From assembly GCA_041390905.1 (NCBI GenBank), contig JAWKPA010000012.1, positions 434,001 through 498,000 on the forward strand: a DNA stretch of 64,000 bases, given 5' to 3'. This document shows positions 1 through 8,046 of this stretch, piece after piece (the first letter of the stretch is position 1; every line of letters begins with the position of its first letter). The DNA is from JACKCD01 sp041390905. Lineage in GTDB: Bacteria > Chloroflexota > Anaerolineae > Promineifilales > Promineifilaceae. The position numbers were made by a program, and so were the translations under genes. Under the pieces are notes generated by a model. That model made no database searches. It was not told the origin of the DNA and saw only the letters and a list, made by a program, of their open reading frames with translations.

Positions 1-21
1 TAAATCCTGTAAATCCTGTCT
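1..21. repeat. AATCCTGT word repeat
   Basis: Two direct copies of the word AATCCTGT lie just downstream of the Amt-kinase stop. The same word, in runs of three ending in CAAAAAA, reappears at 31539-31570 before pheS and at 38272-38307 before the methyltransferase gene. It is a short intergenic repeat family of unknown role. Confidence 0.7.
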
Positions 22-28
22 AAAATTC

Positions 29-3000
29 TTATTCAATCGCCTGTTCACGCAGGCACGCCACCACCAAATCGCGGATTTGGCGCAGCAGGTTGCCGCTGTC
101 GTAGCGCCCTTTTTCCAGCACCCGTTCGGCATACCGCTGCAGCAGGCGGCGCTCATCGGTGGTTAGCTCCTTGGCGGTGACGACGATGACGGGGATGTCT
201 TGCCATTCGGGGTTGTCGCGCAGCTTGGTTAGGAACTGGATGCCATTCATTTCAGGCATCATCATGTCGAGGACAATGAGGTTAGGTGGGTTTTCGGCCA
301 CGCTTTGCAGGGCTAAACGGCCGTTTTCCACCTCCAGCACCTGCCACCCCTCCCGCTCAATCGTCCGGCGCAGCATCTCCCGCGTCGCCGGGTCATCCTC
401 CACCACCAGCACCTGCCCGCTTTTCTGGCTCGTCTGGCTGCCCGGCTCAAATTTCCGCAAAATGGTCACAAGCTGCTTGCGGTCAATTGGCTTGAGCAGA
501 TAGTCGGCTGCCCCAAGGGCAAACCCTTTGTTTTGGTCTTTAATCATGGAAACGATGACCACAGGGGTGTCGGCCAGCTTTTTGTCGCTTTTTAATGCCG
601 CCAGCACGTCCCAGCCGTCCAGCGTAGGCATCAGCACGTCGAGGGTAATAACATCGGGCTTTATTTTTCGCGCCAGTTGCAGACCTTCGGTGCCATTAAC
701 GGCCGTTGCCACCCGAAATCCCTCCTTCAACAAATGCCGCTCAATCAGGTCACGCGCCACCGGGTCATCGTCAATCACCAAAATCTGGCTCGCCCCCGGC
801 AGCGGCCCCAGCAACCCCGTATCTGGCCGCGAGGCCGTTTCTTCAAGCTGCAAAATGTCTAACTGGGCATCCGATACCTCGGCCGGCAGGTGAATGGTAA
901 AGGCCGAACCCTCGCCCAGCGTACTTTCCACCGTAATATCCCCCCCCATCATCCGGCAGAAGCGGCGGCTGATTGCCAGTCCCAGCCCCGTGCCGCCATA
1001 GCGTCGCGTCGTGGACGCATCGGCCTGGTTAAACGGCAAAAAGAGGGATTCAAGCTGGTCGGCGGTCATGCCAATACCGGTATCGCGCACCTGCATGTGG
1101 AGCCAATCCCCCGTTTGCCCGGTGCCATCGTCATAACTGCCGCGCACCCGCTGCACCTCCAGCGTAATTTCCCCCTCCTGGGTAAATTTGGCGGCGTTGC
1201 TGAGTAAATTCAGCAGCGACTGCTGCACCTTGGTCATGTCGGCGTGCATGATGCCGAGATTGCTGCCCAGCCGCGTGTGCAACACATTTTGGTTTTTGTC
1301 CATCAGCGGCTTCACCGTGTACACAACATTGTTAACCAGATCGGTGACGCTAAAGGATTCGATAAACAGCTCCATCTTTCCCGCTTCAATTTTGGAGAGG
1401 TCGAGAATGTCGTTGATAAGCCCCAGCAGGTGTCGGCCGGCGTGCTGGATGCGGTCTAAATCGCCCACAAACTCTTCCTGTCCCAAATCCTCTGCCTCTT
1501 CGCTCAACATTTCGCTGTAGCCGATGATGGCATTGAGTGGGGTACGCAGCTCATGGCTCATGTTGGCAACAAAGGCACTTTTGGCGCGGTTGGCCGCTTC
1601 AGCCGCCTCTTTCGCTTGCTTCAAATCCCGCTGCGCCTGCTTGCGTTCGGTAATATCGCGGTAAAACAAATAGCTGTAGGTGCGCCCCTCAAATTCGATG
1701 TAGTTGGCGGTGACATCTACGGGGAAAAGGGAGCCGTCCTTGTGTTTGAAATGGGTTTCGTAGGTGAAGGAGCCTTTTTGCTGCAAGGTGCGCCAAAATT
1801 TGGGCCACCGCGCCACCAAATCAAGCTGGGGGTCGAGCAGGGTAATGTTGAGCTGGCGCATTTCGTCGTGGCTGTAGCCAACGGAGGCGCAGGCGGCATC
1901 GTTGGCGTAGATGACGTGGGTGTTGGGGGCAATCCAGAGGATGCCGTCGCCGCTGCGGTCAACGGCAAACTGGGTTAGCCGCAGGGCGTTTTCCGCGTCC
2001 TTGCGTTCGGTGATGTCGGTGACGGTGCCGAGCAGGGCGGGCTGGTGGTTGTAGCTGGTGTGCTGGGCTTTGATGATGGTTTGGACGATTTTGCCCGGCT
2101 CTTTGTGCTGCAGGCGGGCTTCGATGGTGGTGCCGTTGGGGGTGTGGTCGGCAGAACGGCCGTTTTGCAACACCCCAAACAACGTTTGCAGCCGCTCCCG
2201 ATCCGCCTCCGCCACAAACCCCTCAAACTTCAGCCCGCGCATCTCATAAATGGTGTAGCCCAGCATCTGGGCCAAGGCATCGTTGATAAACTGCCAGCGG
2301 TCGCCCTGCAAAATAAAGGTGCCGTCCTGCATCGTATCCACCAGCAGCCGGTATTTACGCTCCGACTCCTGCCGCGCCGTTTCCGCCAGCTTGCGGTGGG
2401 TAATATCGCGGAAGGTGCCGATGTAGTGGACTTCGTTGCCCAACTGCGCTTCCATAATCATCGCTTCGATGGGAAAGAGGGTGCCGCTGCTGTGCTGCCC
2501 CAGCATTTCGTATGGCTCTTTGGCTTTGGCAGCACGGGCGAGCAGGTTGCGGAACTGGGCGGCGGGGCTTGGCACCAGGTCGTCGGGGTCAAAGTCGTCG
2601 TCTGGTGTGGGCGGTTGGGGGAGGGGAGAAACGGCCGTTTTCAACAGCACCGTCACCGGCTGATGCGCCAACGCCCCGGCCACCTGCCCAAACATCGCCT
2701 CTGCCGCCGGGTTCACCGTGTCAATCAGCAGCGTGTGTTTGGAAAACGTCACAATCCCGTCCATCGCATTTTGCACAATAGATTTGGTGCGGTTTCGCGC
2801 CTGTTCCAGCGCCTCCATCACCCGGTTATACCGCTGGGCAATTTGCCCCACCTCGGTAAACGGCTCAATCGGCACCCGCAGCGTCAAATCCCCCGTGCGC
2901 GACTGCTGCTCCATAATGCGGAACAAATCGTTTAGCTCCGTTGACGCGCCGTGTTCCGACACATTCAGCCCAATGTATTCATCCTGGGCACTCACACGCA

Positions 3001-4144
3001 GCGGCTTATAGCGGTCAAGAATCCGCAGCAGCAGGTAGGTGATGGTGAACACCCAGAGGCAGCAGACGGTGACACCGATAATTTGCACCCCAAGCTGCTG
3101 CACCCGCCCCAGCCCCGTGCCTAAAATTTCGGGGTCGCCAAAAAAGACGGCCAGTGTTCCCCAAATGCCTGCCCCCAAATGAACTGGTACAGAGCCGGTG
3201 GCATCGTCAATTCGCAGCCGCGCCAACAGCACGTTACTGCCAATCATCACTAGCCCGCCGCCCGCGCCAATGATGATGGCGGTGAGGGGCATGACGGCGT
3301 GGGCAACGGCCGATATGGAAACCAGCCCAGCCAAACAGCCGTTCATCACCAGCCGCACGTTGGTTTCGCGGCGGATGATGGCGCGGAGGATGAGGGTGAC
3401 AAGCAGGCCGCTGGCTCCGGCCATGAGGGTGTTGATGATGATGTTGACGACGCGGGCATCGAGGGTGTAGGTGCTGCCGCCGGTGAACCCCATCCAGCCG
3501 ATGTAGAGGAGCAGCACGCCCAGCGTGGCGAGGGGGATGTTGGAGCCGGGTATTTTGCGGTCGGAGCCATCGGGAAGAAAACGGCCGTTTCGCGGCCCCA
3601 CAATCAGCACCACCGCCAGCCCCACCCAGCCACCCACGCTATGGACAACCGTTGCCCCGGCAAAATCCACAAACCCCAGCTTGGCTAACCACCCATTTGC
3701 CATGCCCTCGTTGACCCCATTCCACGCCCAATGCCCAAAAATGGGGTAAATCACCGCCACCACCAGCACCGTAATCAGCAAATACAAAATAAACCGCATC
3801 CGTTCCGCCACCGCCCCAGAAACAATGGCGATGGTGGTGGTGCAAAGCATCACTTGAAAAAGAAAGAAAACCGGCGGCCATAGGTTGTCGGGACCAAAAT
3901 TAGGCGAAAAGCCGTTTAGCCCCACAATCCCCCCGCTGCTGCGGCCAAACATCAGCCCAAACCCCATCACCCAAAACAGCATGGTGGAAATGGCGACATC
4001 GGCCAGGTTTTTGATGGCGACGTTGATGTTGTTTTTGCTGCGGGTTAGCCCGGTTTCTAAACAGAGGAAGCCTGCTTGCATCAAAAAGACAAGCGCGGCG
4101 CTAATTGTTACCCATAAAAGATCTGTAATCGGTTTTTCGACCAT
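29..4144 (-). CDS. Ammonium transporter-type sensor: Amt-HAMP-PAS-histidine kinase-REC-REC hybrid
   Basis: A 1371-residue fusion. Residues 1 to about 400 form an Amt/Rh channel-like domain with eleven or so membrane spans. The pore residues of the AmtB family are kept: Asp160, His168 (VVHSVGG) and His322 (VPVHLGAG), the twin-histidine pair. The Amt C-terminal tail (YIGLNVSEHG) leads into a HAMP-like stretch (about 410-455) and three PAS domains (about 457-845). A HisKA/HATPase kinase follows, with phospho-acceptor His864 in the MSHELRTPL box, then two receiver domains with Asp1169 and Asp1293. The family precedent is the Amt-coupled kinase of Kuenenia (Ks-Amt5), which senses ammonium. I infer a membrane ammonium sensor feeding a phosphorelay. 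No separate glnK or regulator is adjacent. Two AACGGCCGTT copies fall in the receivers and inter-PAS linkers. The start is the ATG at 4144. Confidence 0.93.
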   Translation of the reverse strand: MVEKPITDLLWVTISAALVFLMQAGFLCLETGLTRSKNNINVAIKNLADVAISTMLFWVMGFGLMFGRSSGGIVGLNGFSPNFGPDNLWPPVFFLFQVMLCTTTIAIVSGAVAERMRFILYLLITVLVVAVIYPIFGHWAWNGVNEGMANGWLAKLGFVDFAGATVVHSVGGWVGLAVVLIVGPRNGRFLPDGSDRKIPGSNIPLATLGVLLLYIGWMGFTGGSTYTLDARVVNIIINTLMAGASGLLVTLILRAIIRRETNVRLVMNGCLAGLVSISAVAHAVMPLTAIIIGAGGGLVMIGSNVLLARLRIDDATGSVPVHLGAGIWGTLAVFFGDPEILGTGLGRVQQLGVQIIGVTVCCLWVFTITYLLLRILDRYKPLRVSAQDEYIGLNVSEHGASTELNDLFRIMEQQSRTGDLTLRVPIEPFTEVGQIAQRYNRVMEALEQARNRTKSIVQNAMDGIVTFSKHTLLIDTVNPAAEAMFGQVAGALAHQPVTVLLKTAVSPLPQPPTPDDDFDPDDLVPSPAAQFRNLLARAAKAKEPYEMLGQHSSGTLFPIEAMIMEAQLGNEVHYIGTFRDITHRKLAETARQESERKYRLLVDTMQDGTFILQGDRWQFINDALAQMLGYTIYEMRGLKFEGFVAEADRERLQTLFGVLQNGRSADHTPNGTTIEARLQHKEPGKIVQTIIKAQHTSYNHQPALLGTVTDITERKDAENALRLTQFAVDRSGDGILWIAPNTHVIYANDAACASVGYSHDEMRQLNITLLDPQLDLVARWPKFWRTLQQKGSFTYETHFKHKDGSLFPVDVTANYIEFEGRTYSYLFYRDITERKQAQRDLKQAKEAAEAANRAKSAFVANMSHELRTPLNAIIGYSEMLSEEAEDLGQEEFVGDLDRIQHAGRHLLGLINDILDLSKIEAGKMELFIESFSVTDLVNNVVYTVKPLMDKNQNVLHTRLGSNLGIMHADMTKVQQSLLNLLSNAAKFTQEGEITLEVQRVRGSYDDGTGQTGDWLHMQVRDTGIGMTADQLESLFLPFNQADASTTRRYGGTGLGLAISRRFCRMMGGDITVESTLGEGSAFTIHLPAEVSDAQLDILQLEETASRPDTGLLGPLPGASQILVIDDDPVARDLIERHLLKEGFRVATAVNGTEGLQLARKIKPDVITLDVLMPTLDGWDVLAALKSDKKLADTPVVIVSMIKDQNKGFALGAADYLLKPIDRKQLVTILRKFEPGSQTSQKSGQVLVVEDDPATREMLRRTIEREGWQVLEVENGRLALQSVAENPPNLIVLDMMMPEMNGIQFLTKLRDNPEWQDIPVIVVTAKELTTDERRLLQRYAERVLEKGRYDSGNLLRQIRDLVVACLREQAIE

Positions 4145-4179
4145 AAGCGTGTGAGCAGCTCCTGCTTTACCATTACATT

Positions 4180-4249
4180 CAGTAATCAGTAACCGGTAAT
4201 CGGTAATCAGTCAGGCTGCTGATTACCGATTACTGATTACCGATTACTG
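4180..4249. repeat. Inverted repeat built from GATTACC/GATTACTG words
   Basis: The left arm 4180-4210 and right arm 4219-4249 are near-perfect reverse complements around an 8-base loop. Each arm is itself made of CAGTAATC and GGTAATC words. The repeat lies between the start of the Amt-kinase and the end of the helicase-like gene. A related copy is at 31102-31152. No U-run follows, so it is not a clear terminator. Confidence 0.75.
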
Positions 4250-4303
4250 ATCCACTTGAGTATAGCATAGGGGAATGGGGGCTGATTGACGCTTGTTTAA
4301 CTT

Positions 4304-6367
4304 TTACGAAATCTTCACTGGCTGTAAGGCCCGCCACAGCATCCCTTCCTGGCGCACGCCGCGCCGGTCGAGTTCGCTGGTGGCGAGGAGGATGCCGCCG
4401 CGACAGCGGTTGGTGAGGCCGCGCACGATGCGGCTGAGGAGTTCGTTGCGGATGAGAAAATCTTCGTCCATGGTCCACGGTTTGGTGGCATCATAGCTTT
4501 GGGCGAGGACAAAGGCGTTGCTGAGGGGTTGGTTGGGGATGTCCCACCAGCCGGTAGCGGCCGTTTCCAGCCACACTTGCAGCTGCACGGGGCGGCCGGC
4601 CAGCAGGTAGCCGTAGATGGTGGAAATCATCACGCCGTTGGGGTCGGGTGGTTCGCCGAGGTCGGGCGGGTTGGCGGTGACGAGGCCGTTGTGGATGCCT
4701 TCGATGAAGACGCGGCCGATGGCGGCGGGGGTGTTGAGGCCCAGGGAGCGGGCGGATTGACGCAGCCGGGTGGCGGCTTTGACCAGCCAATCACAAACGG
4801 CCGCTCCCGCTAAATCTGGTTCCGGCTGAAATCGCTTTTGGGAAAGCAGTTGGGTAAAGAGGGTGTGGAGAAAGGCATCAATTGGCTGGCTGCCGTCCTG
4901 CCCGGCCAGCCAGCGGCGCAAATCTTCAAACAAGCCCACCATGTCGAAGCCGATGCGGGTGACGAGGGTTTCGGGGAGGGTTTCGGCGGGGAGCAGGGTG
5001 GCGGTGTCGGGCTGGTAGAGCCGTTCGGTGAGCAATTCGGCGCGGGCAGGGTCGAGGCCGTGGATGGAGAGGGTGAGGGCTTCGGCTACGTCGTAGGCGG
5101 CGGGTGTTACGCCCCAATCGGGGTGGGCGAGGGCGAGCCAGGTGAGCCAGGCGCGGATGCGTGGCTCTTCGCGGGGGCTGGAGCGGCGGCGGAGTAAAAA
5201 GTAGGGGATGTTGGCTTCGCTGAAGGCGCGGCTGATCATGTAGCGCAGGGCGCCGTCGAGGTAGGGGACGATGATGGCAATGTCGCTGGGGTGGAGTCCC
5301 TGGTCGAGCAGGGTGCGGAGGTGGGCGGCGAGGTTGGTTACCATGTCGCGGCGATAACGGCCGTTTATGACCCCCACAATGGCTGCGTCGGAAACGGCCG
5401 TTTCCTTGTTCGTATGCAGCAAAAAATTCTCCACCCGGTTTGCCAATGCCGCCATGGCCGGGGCGGCGATAAAGCTATCGTTTTGGTCAAAGGTGAAGGT
5501 GAGGCGCGAACGGCCGTAAAACAGCCGCGCCCCCGTCGGGTCGGCGGCCAAAAACCGCTTATAGCCCCCCCCGGCATCATAGGCCAACGCCGTTGTTGCC
5601 GTCACATCCATCAAATGAGTGATAAAGTTTTGCCCGGCCGGGGTTTGCTCCTCCACGTTGTCAATAATCAGGTGGCGAAACCGTTCACTAAAATATTTCT
5701 GGAATTCAGGGTGGCGCACAAGCTGGGTGTCAAACACCTCCACCACCAGCGACAAATCGAGCAGGCTGTGTTCCAGGCAGGTGGCGCGGAAGCGGCGGGC
5801 AGCTTCGGCTGCTTCTGCCAAATGGCGAATGTGTTTTGGTTCGCCCGCCCACGCCGTTTGCTGCCGCGAAATCGCTTCGTCCAGCGACAGCCCATTGAGG
5901 GCGGCGCGGTTGAGCGTGTCGAGTAGTTGGCTGACGATTTGTTGTGGCCGCAGCCGTAAATCGCTAAAGCTGCCTTCATTGAGCATGGGGGTGATGGTGT
6001 GCCACATCAGCAGTTGGGCCAGGTCGTAGCTGAGGATGATGGGGGGCTGGAAGGGGCGGGCGAACCCGGCCGGCCGGGCCACCAGCGGCCAGAACAGCGT
6101 CACCATTTCCTGCGCCATTGCGTTGTAGGTTGTCACCTTTAGGTCGGCGTAGGCTCCCAAATCGGATTGGTGTATGGCATCGTAGAACGCCTGCTGTTGC
6201 TCCAGCTCGGCGACGAGGACGAGGATGGTGTAGGCGAGTTCCCCTTCGCGGAGGAGGCGAAGGAGGCGGTGTTGCAGAACGGCCGTTTTTCCCGTTCCGG
6301 CCGGCCCCAATAAAAAGCTCGTCGCCCCAGCCATCACCGCTTCCTGCTGCTTATTCGTCAGTTGCAT
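4304..6367 (-). CDS. UvrD/Rep-like superfamily 1 helicase, degenerate
   Basis: 687 residues. The N-terminus carries a Q-motif-like TNKQQEAV and a perfect Walker A, GPAGTGKT (residues 21-28), as in UvrD/PcrA helicases. The Walker B region reads LIIDNVEEQTP, where active helicases have DE followed by Q. The regions matching motifs V and VI (MISTIYGYLLAGRPVQLQVW and GLTNRCRGGILLATSELDRRG) have lost the usual KGLE and the arginine-finger VALTRA signature. It may therefore bind ATP with weak or no unwinding activity, or act in a complex as an AddB-like inactive subunit. That is inference. ATG at 6367 is preferred over a TTG one codon upstream. It reads in the same direction as its neighbours, but no operon partner such as a RecB nuclease is visible. 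Confidence 0.75.
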   Translation of the reverse strand: MQLTNKQQEAVMAGATSFLLGPAGTGKTAVLQHRLLRLLREGELAYTILVLVAELEQQQAFYDAIHQSDLGAYADLKVTTYNAMAQEMVTLFWPLVARPAGFARPFQPPIILSYDLAQLLMWHTITPMLNEGSFSDLRLRPQQIVSQLLDTLNRAALNGLSLDEAISRQQTAWAGEPKHIRHLAEAAEAARRFRATCLEHSLLDLSLVVEVFDTQLVRHPEFQKYFSERFRHLIIDNVEEQTPAGQNFITHLMDVTATTALAYDAGGGYKRFLAADPTGARLFYGRSRLTFTFDQNDSFIAAPAMAALANRVENFLLHTNKETAVSDAAIVGVINGRYRRDMVTNLAAHLRTLLDQGLHPSDIAIIVPYLDGALRYMISRAFSEANIPYFLLRRRSSPREEPRIRAWLTWLALAHPDWGVTPAAYDVAEALTLSIHGLDPARAELLTERLYQPDTATLLPAETLPETLVTRIGFDMVGLFEDLRRWLAGQDGSQPIDAFLHTLFTQLLSQKRFQPEPDLAGAAVCDWLVKAATRLRQSARSLGLNTPAAIGRVFIEGIHNGLVTANPPDLGEPPDPNGVMISTIYGYLLAGRPVQLQVWLETAATGWWDIPNQPLSNAFVLAQSYDATKPWTMDEDFLIRNELLSRIVRGLTNRCRGGILLATSELDRRGVRQEGMLWRALQPVKIS

Positions 6368-6439
6368 CAATCATTTAATCCATCGAACATAAATTAACAT
6401 TCTCAGGTCTTGGAGATTAGAGATTGGCTACATTCACCA

Positions 6440-6473
6440 AGAAGTTCAACTTCTTACGAGAAGTTGAACTTCT
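6440..6473. repeat. Hairpin repeat family A (AGAAGTTCAACTTCT arms), copy 1
   Basis: Arms 6440-6454 and 6459-6473 are exact reverse complements separated by four bases. Each 15-base arm is itself a palindrome around one base. The right arm runs into the stop codon of the ATPase gene that ends at 6472, so the repeat edge supplies the TAG. Confidence 0.9.
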
Positions 6474-7944
6474 AAAACGAGTTGCTCCAGGTCATCAAAT
6501 CATAATCAATACGGTTCAAATCAACCAGTAAACTATCAGTTGCCTGCCAATTGGAGCCATGATAGCTGGAAACCGTTTCCCGTGCTTGCTGGGTTGCCGC
6601 ACTCCAGCCGCCACGTGCCATACCCACGTAGAAAACACGCCATACTCCTTGCTTGGGGACAACCTGTTCCGTCTTCTGGGCAAGCGTCGTCAGAATATCA
6701 GCATCCATCTCCTTCGGCGACCATTTGCATTCACCCAAAATCAGCGTTTTCTCCATTCTGTTTAGACCCACAACATCAATCTGCGACTTTTTATCCCAAT
6801 AGCTGCCAACCTGATCCGCAAGGTACGGAATGACACCCGCTGCCCCCGCCCGCAGCACCCATTCGCGGCAAATCTCTTCCCAGGTGTGTGTGCCAATAAA
6901 ATCCAGCAAATGCTGCTTGATCTCGGCCAGGGCAGGCTCTTGCACCCCCAGTGCCAGTTGGGATTGTCGCGTTGCCAGAAAGCGGTAATAAAAGCGCAAG
7001 TAGGGGTCTATGATATGGTAGCGACTTTGCCGTGACTGTGGCCCTGCTGTAATCGGTACCCGTCGCTCAATAAATCCTGCTGCTTCCAGCACCGCCAAAT
7101 AGCTGGATACGTGGCCTTGTGCCAGCCCCGTGAACGTCATCATTTGCTTTTGCGTGCGGTAGCCATTGGCAATGGCACTAAACATGGCAATGTAGTTGTC
7201 TGGCTCACGCACAAAATCGTGTAGCAGCAAACGAGGTTCAGCCTGCATCAGGTTGTTGGGGGTGAGAAGCTGCTGCCTGATATTTTCCGAAATAGAAAGC
7301 GATTGATCCAGACGCTCCCAATAGGCTGGCACACCCCCAAACATGGCATAAATGGCAACCCGTTCTGCGGCTTCATAGTGGGGAAAATAAGCGTGCGTGG
7401 TTCCAAAAGGCAATGGCTGAACATGCAGTTGGGCAGCCGCCCGTCCATAGAGCGGTGCCTGGTATGAAAGCACATGTTTTTTCATCATTCCCAGGTGGGA
7501 GCCACACAAAATGAGCAGCAAATTGCGCTGCTTTAGCAAATGATCCCACATGTTTTGGAACAAACCAGCCAGTTCCGGGGTGCGCGTCAGCAGATAGGTG
7601 AACTCATCAATAATAAGCGTGAATCTCTGTTTTTCCGCCAGCCGCGCCACCTGTTCCAGAGCTTGCTCCCAGGATTGGTAGCTAAAGGTTTCTAGCGGCG
7701 TGCCGGCCGGGTTTTCAAACCGATAGAGTGCCTGGGAGAATTGGCGAAGCTGTTCGGCTGCTGCAGAAGGCTGTGCGACCCAATAGAGGGCGTGGGGAAT
7801 GGATTCTTGTGCTAACCAGTGGGTTAGCAGGCTGGTTTTGCCAACCCGCCGCCGTCCATACACAATGAGCAGGGCTGCATCTGCTCGCTGCCAATAGTTG
7901 TTGAGGGTGGTTGTTTCCTGTTTGCGGCCAATAAATGTTTGCAT
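6472..7944 (-). CDS. AAA ATPase with C-terminal DUF234-type nuclease-like domain
   Basis: 490 residues. Walker A is GRRRVGKT (30-37). A Walker B strand, FTLIIDEFTYL, sits near residue 110 and a sensor-like LLLILCGSHLGMM follows. The middle is a winged-helix segment. The C-terminus has the D-x(n)-E-x-K pattern of restriction-endonuclease-like folds (IDVVGL followed by LILGECKW), typical of DUF234 proteins. These archaeal/bacterial ATPases are common in genomes with many mobile genes, and their cellular job is not settled. The gene lacks AACGGCCGTT, unlike most neighbours, which could mean recent arrival. The start is ATG at 7944. Confidence 0.82.
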   Translation of the reverse strand: MQTFIGRKQETTTLNNYWQRADAALLIVYGRRRVGKTSLLTHWLAQESIPHALYWVAQPSAAAEQLRQFSQALYRFENPAGTPLETFSYQSWEQALEQVARLAEKQRFTLIIDEFTYLLTRTPELAGLFQNMWDHLLKQRNLLLILCGSHLGMMKKHVLSYQAPLYGRAAAQLHVQPLPFGTTHAYFPHYEAAERVAIYAMFGGVPAYWERLDQSLSISENIRQQLLTPNNLMQAEPRLLLHDFVREPDNYIAMFSAIANGYRTQKQMMTFTGLAQGHVSSYLAVLEAAGFIERRVPITAGPQSRQSRYHIIDPYLRFYYRFLATRQSQLALGVQEPALAEIKQHLLDFIGTHTWEEICREWVLRAGAAGVIPYLADQVGSYWDKKSQIDVVGLNRMEKTLILGECKWSPKEMDADILTTLAQKTEQVVPKQGVWRVFYVGMARGGWSAATQQARETVSSYHGSNWQATDSLLVDLNRIDYDLMTWSNSF

Positions 7945-8003
7945 GGCGCATATTATACATAAAGATTATTATAATTTTCACGTATACTGTTTAGCCGGGA
8001 TGT

Positions 8004-8036
8004 AGACGTTCAACTTCTCGCAGAAGTTGAACGTCT
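8004..8036. repeat. Hairpin repeat family A, compensated variant
   Basis: The arms AGACGTTCAACTTCT (8004-8018) and AGAAGTTGAACGTCT (8022-8036) differ from the family consensus at one position in each arm, and the two changes restore pairing. This is direct evidence that the stem, not the primary sequence, is kept. It lies downstream of the VWA-FHA gene that ends at 8047 and upstream of the ATPase gene. Confidence 0.9.
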
Positions 8037-8046
8037 GGCAACGATT

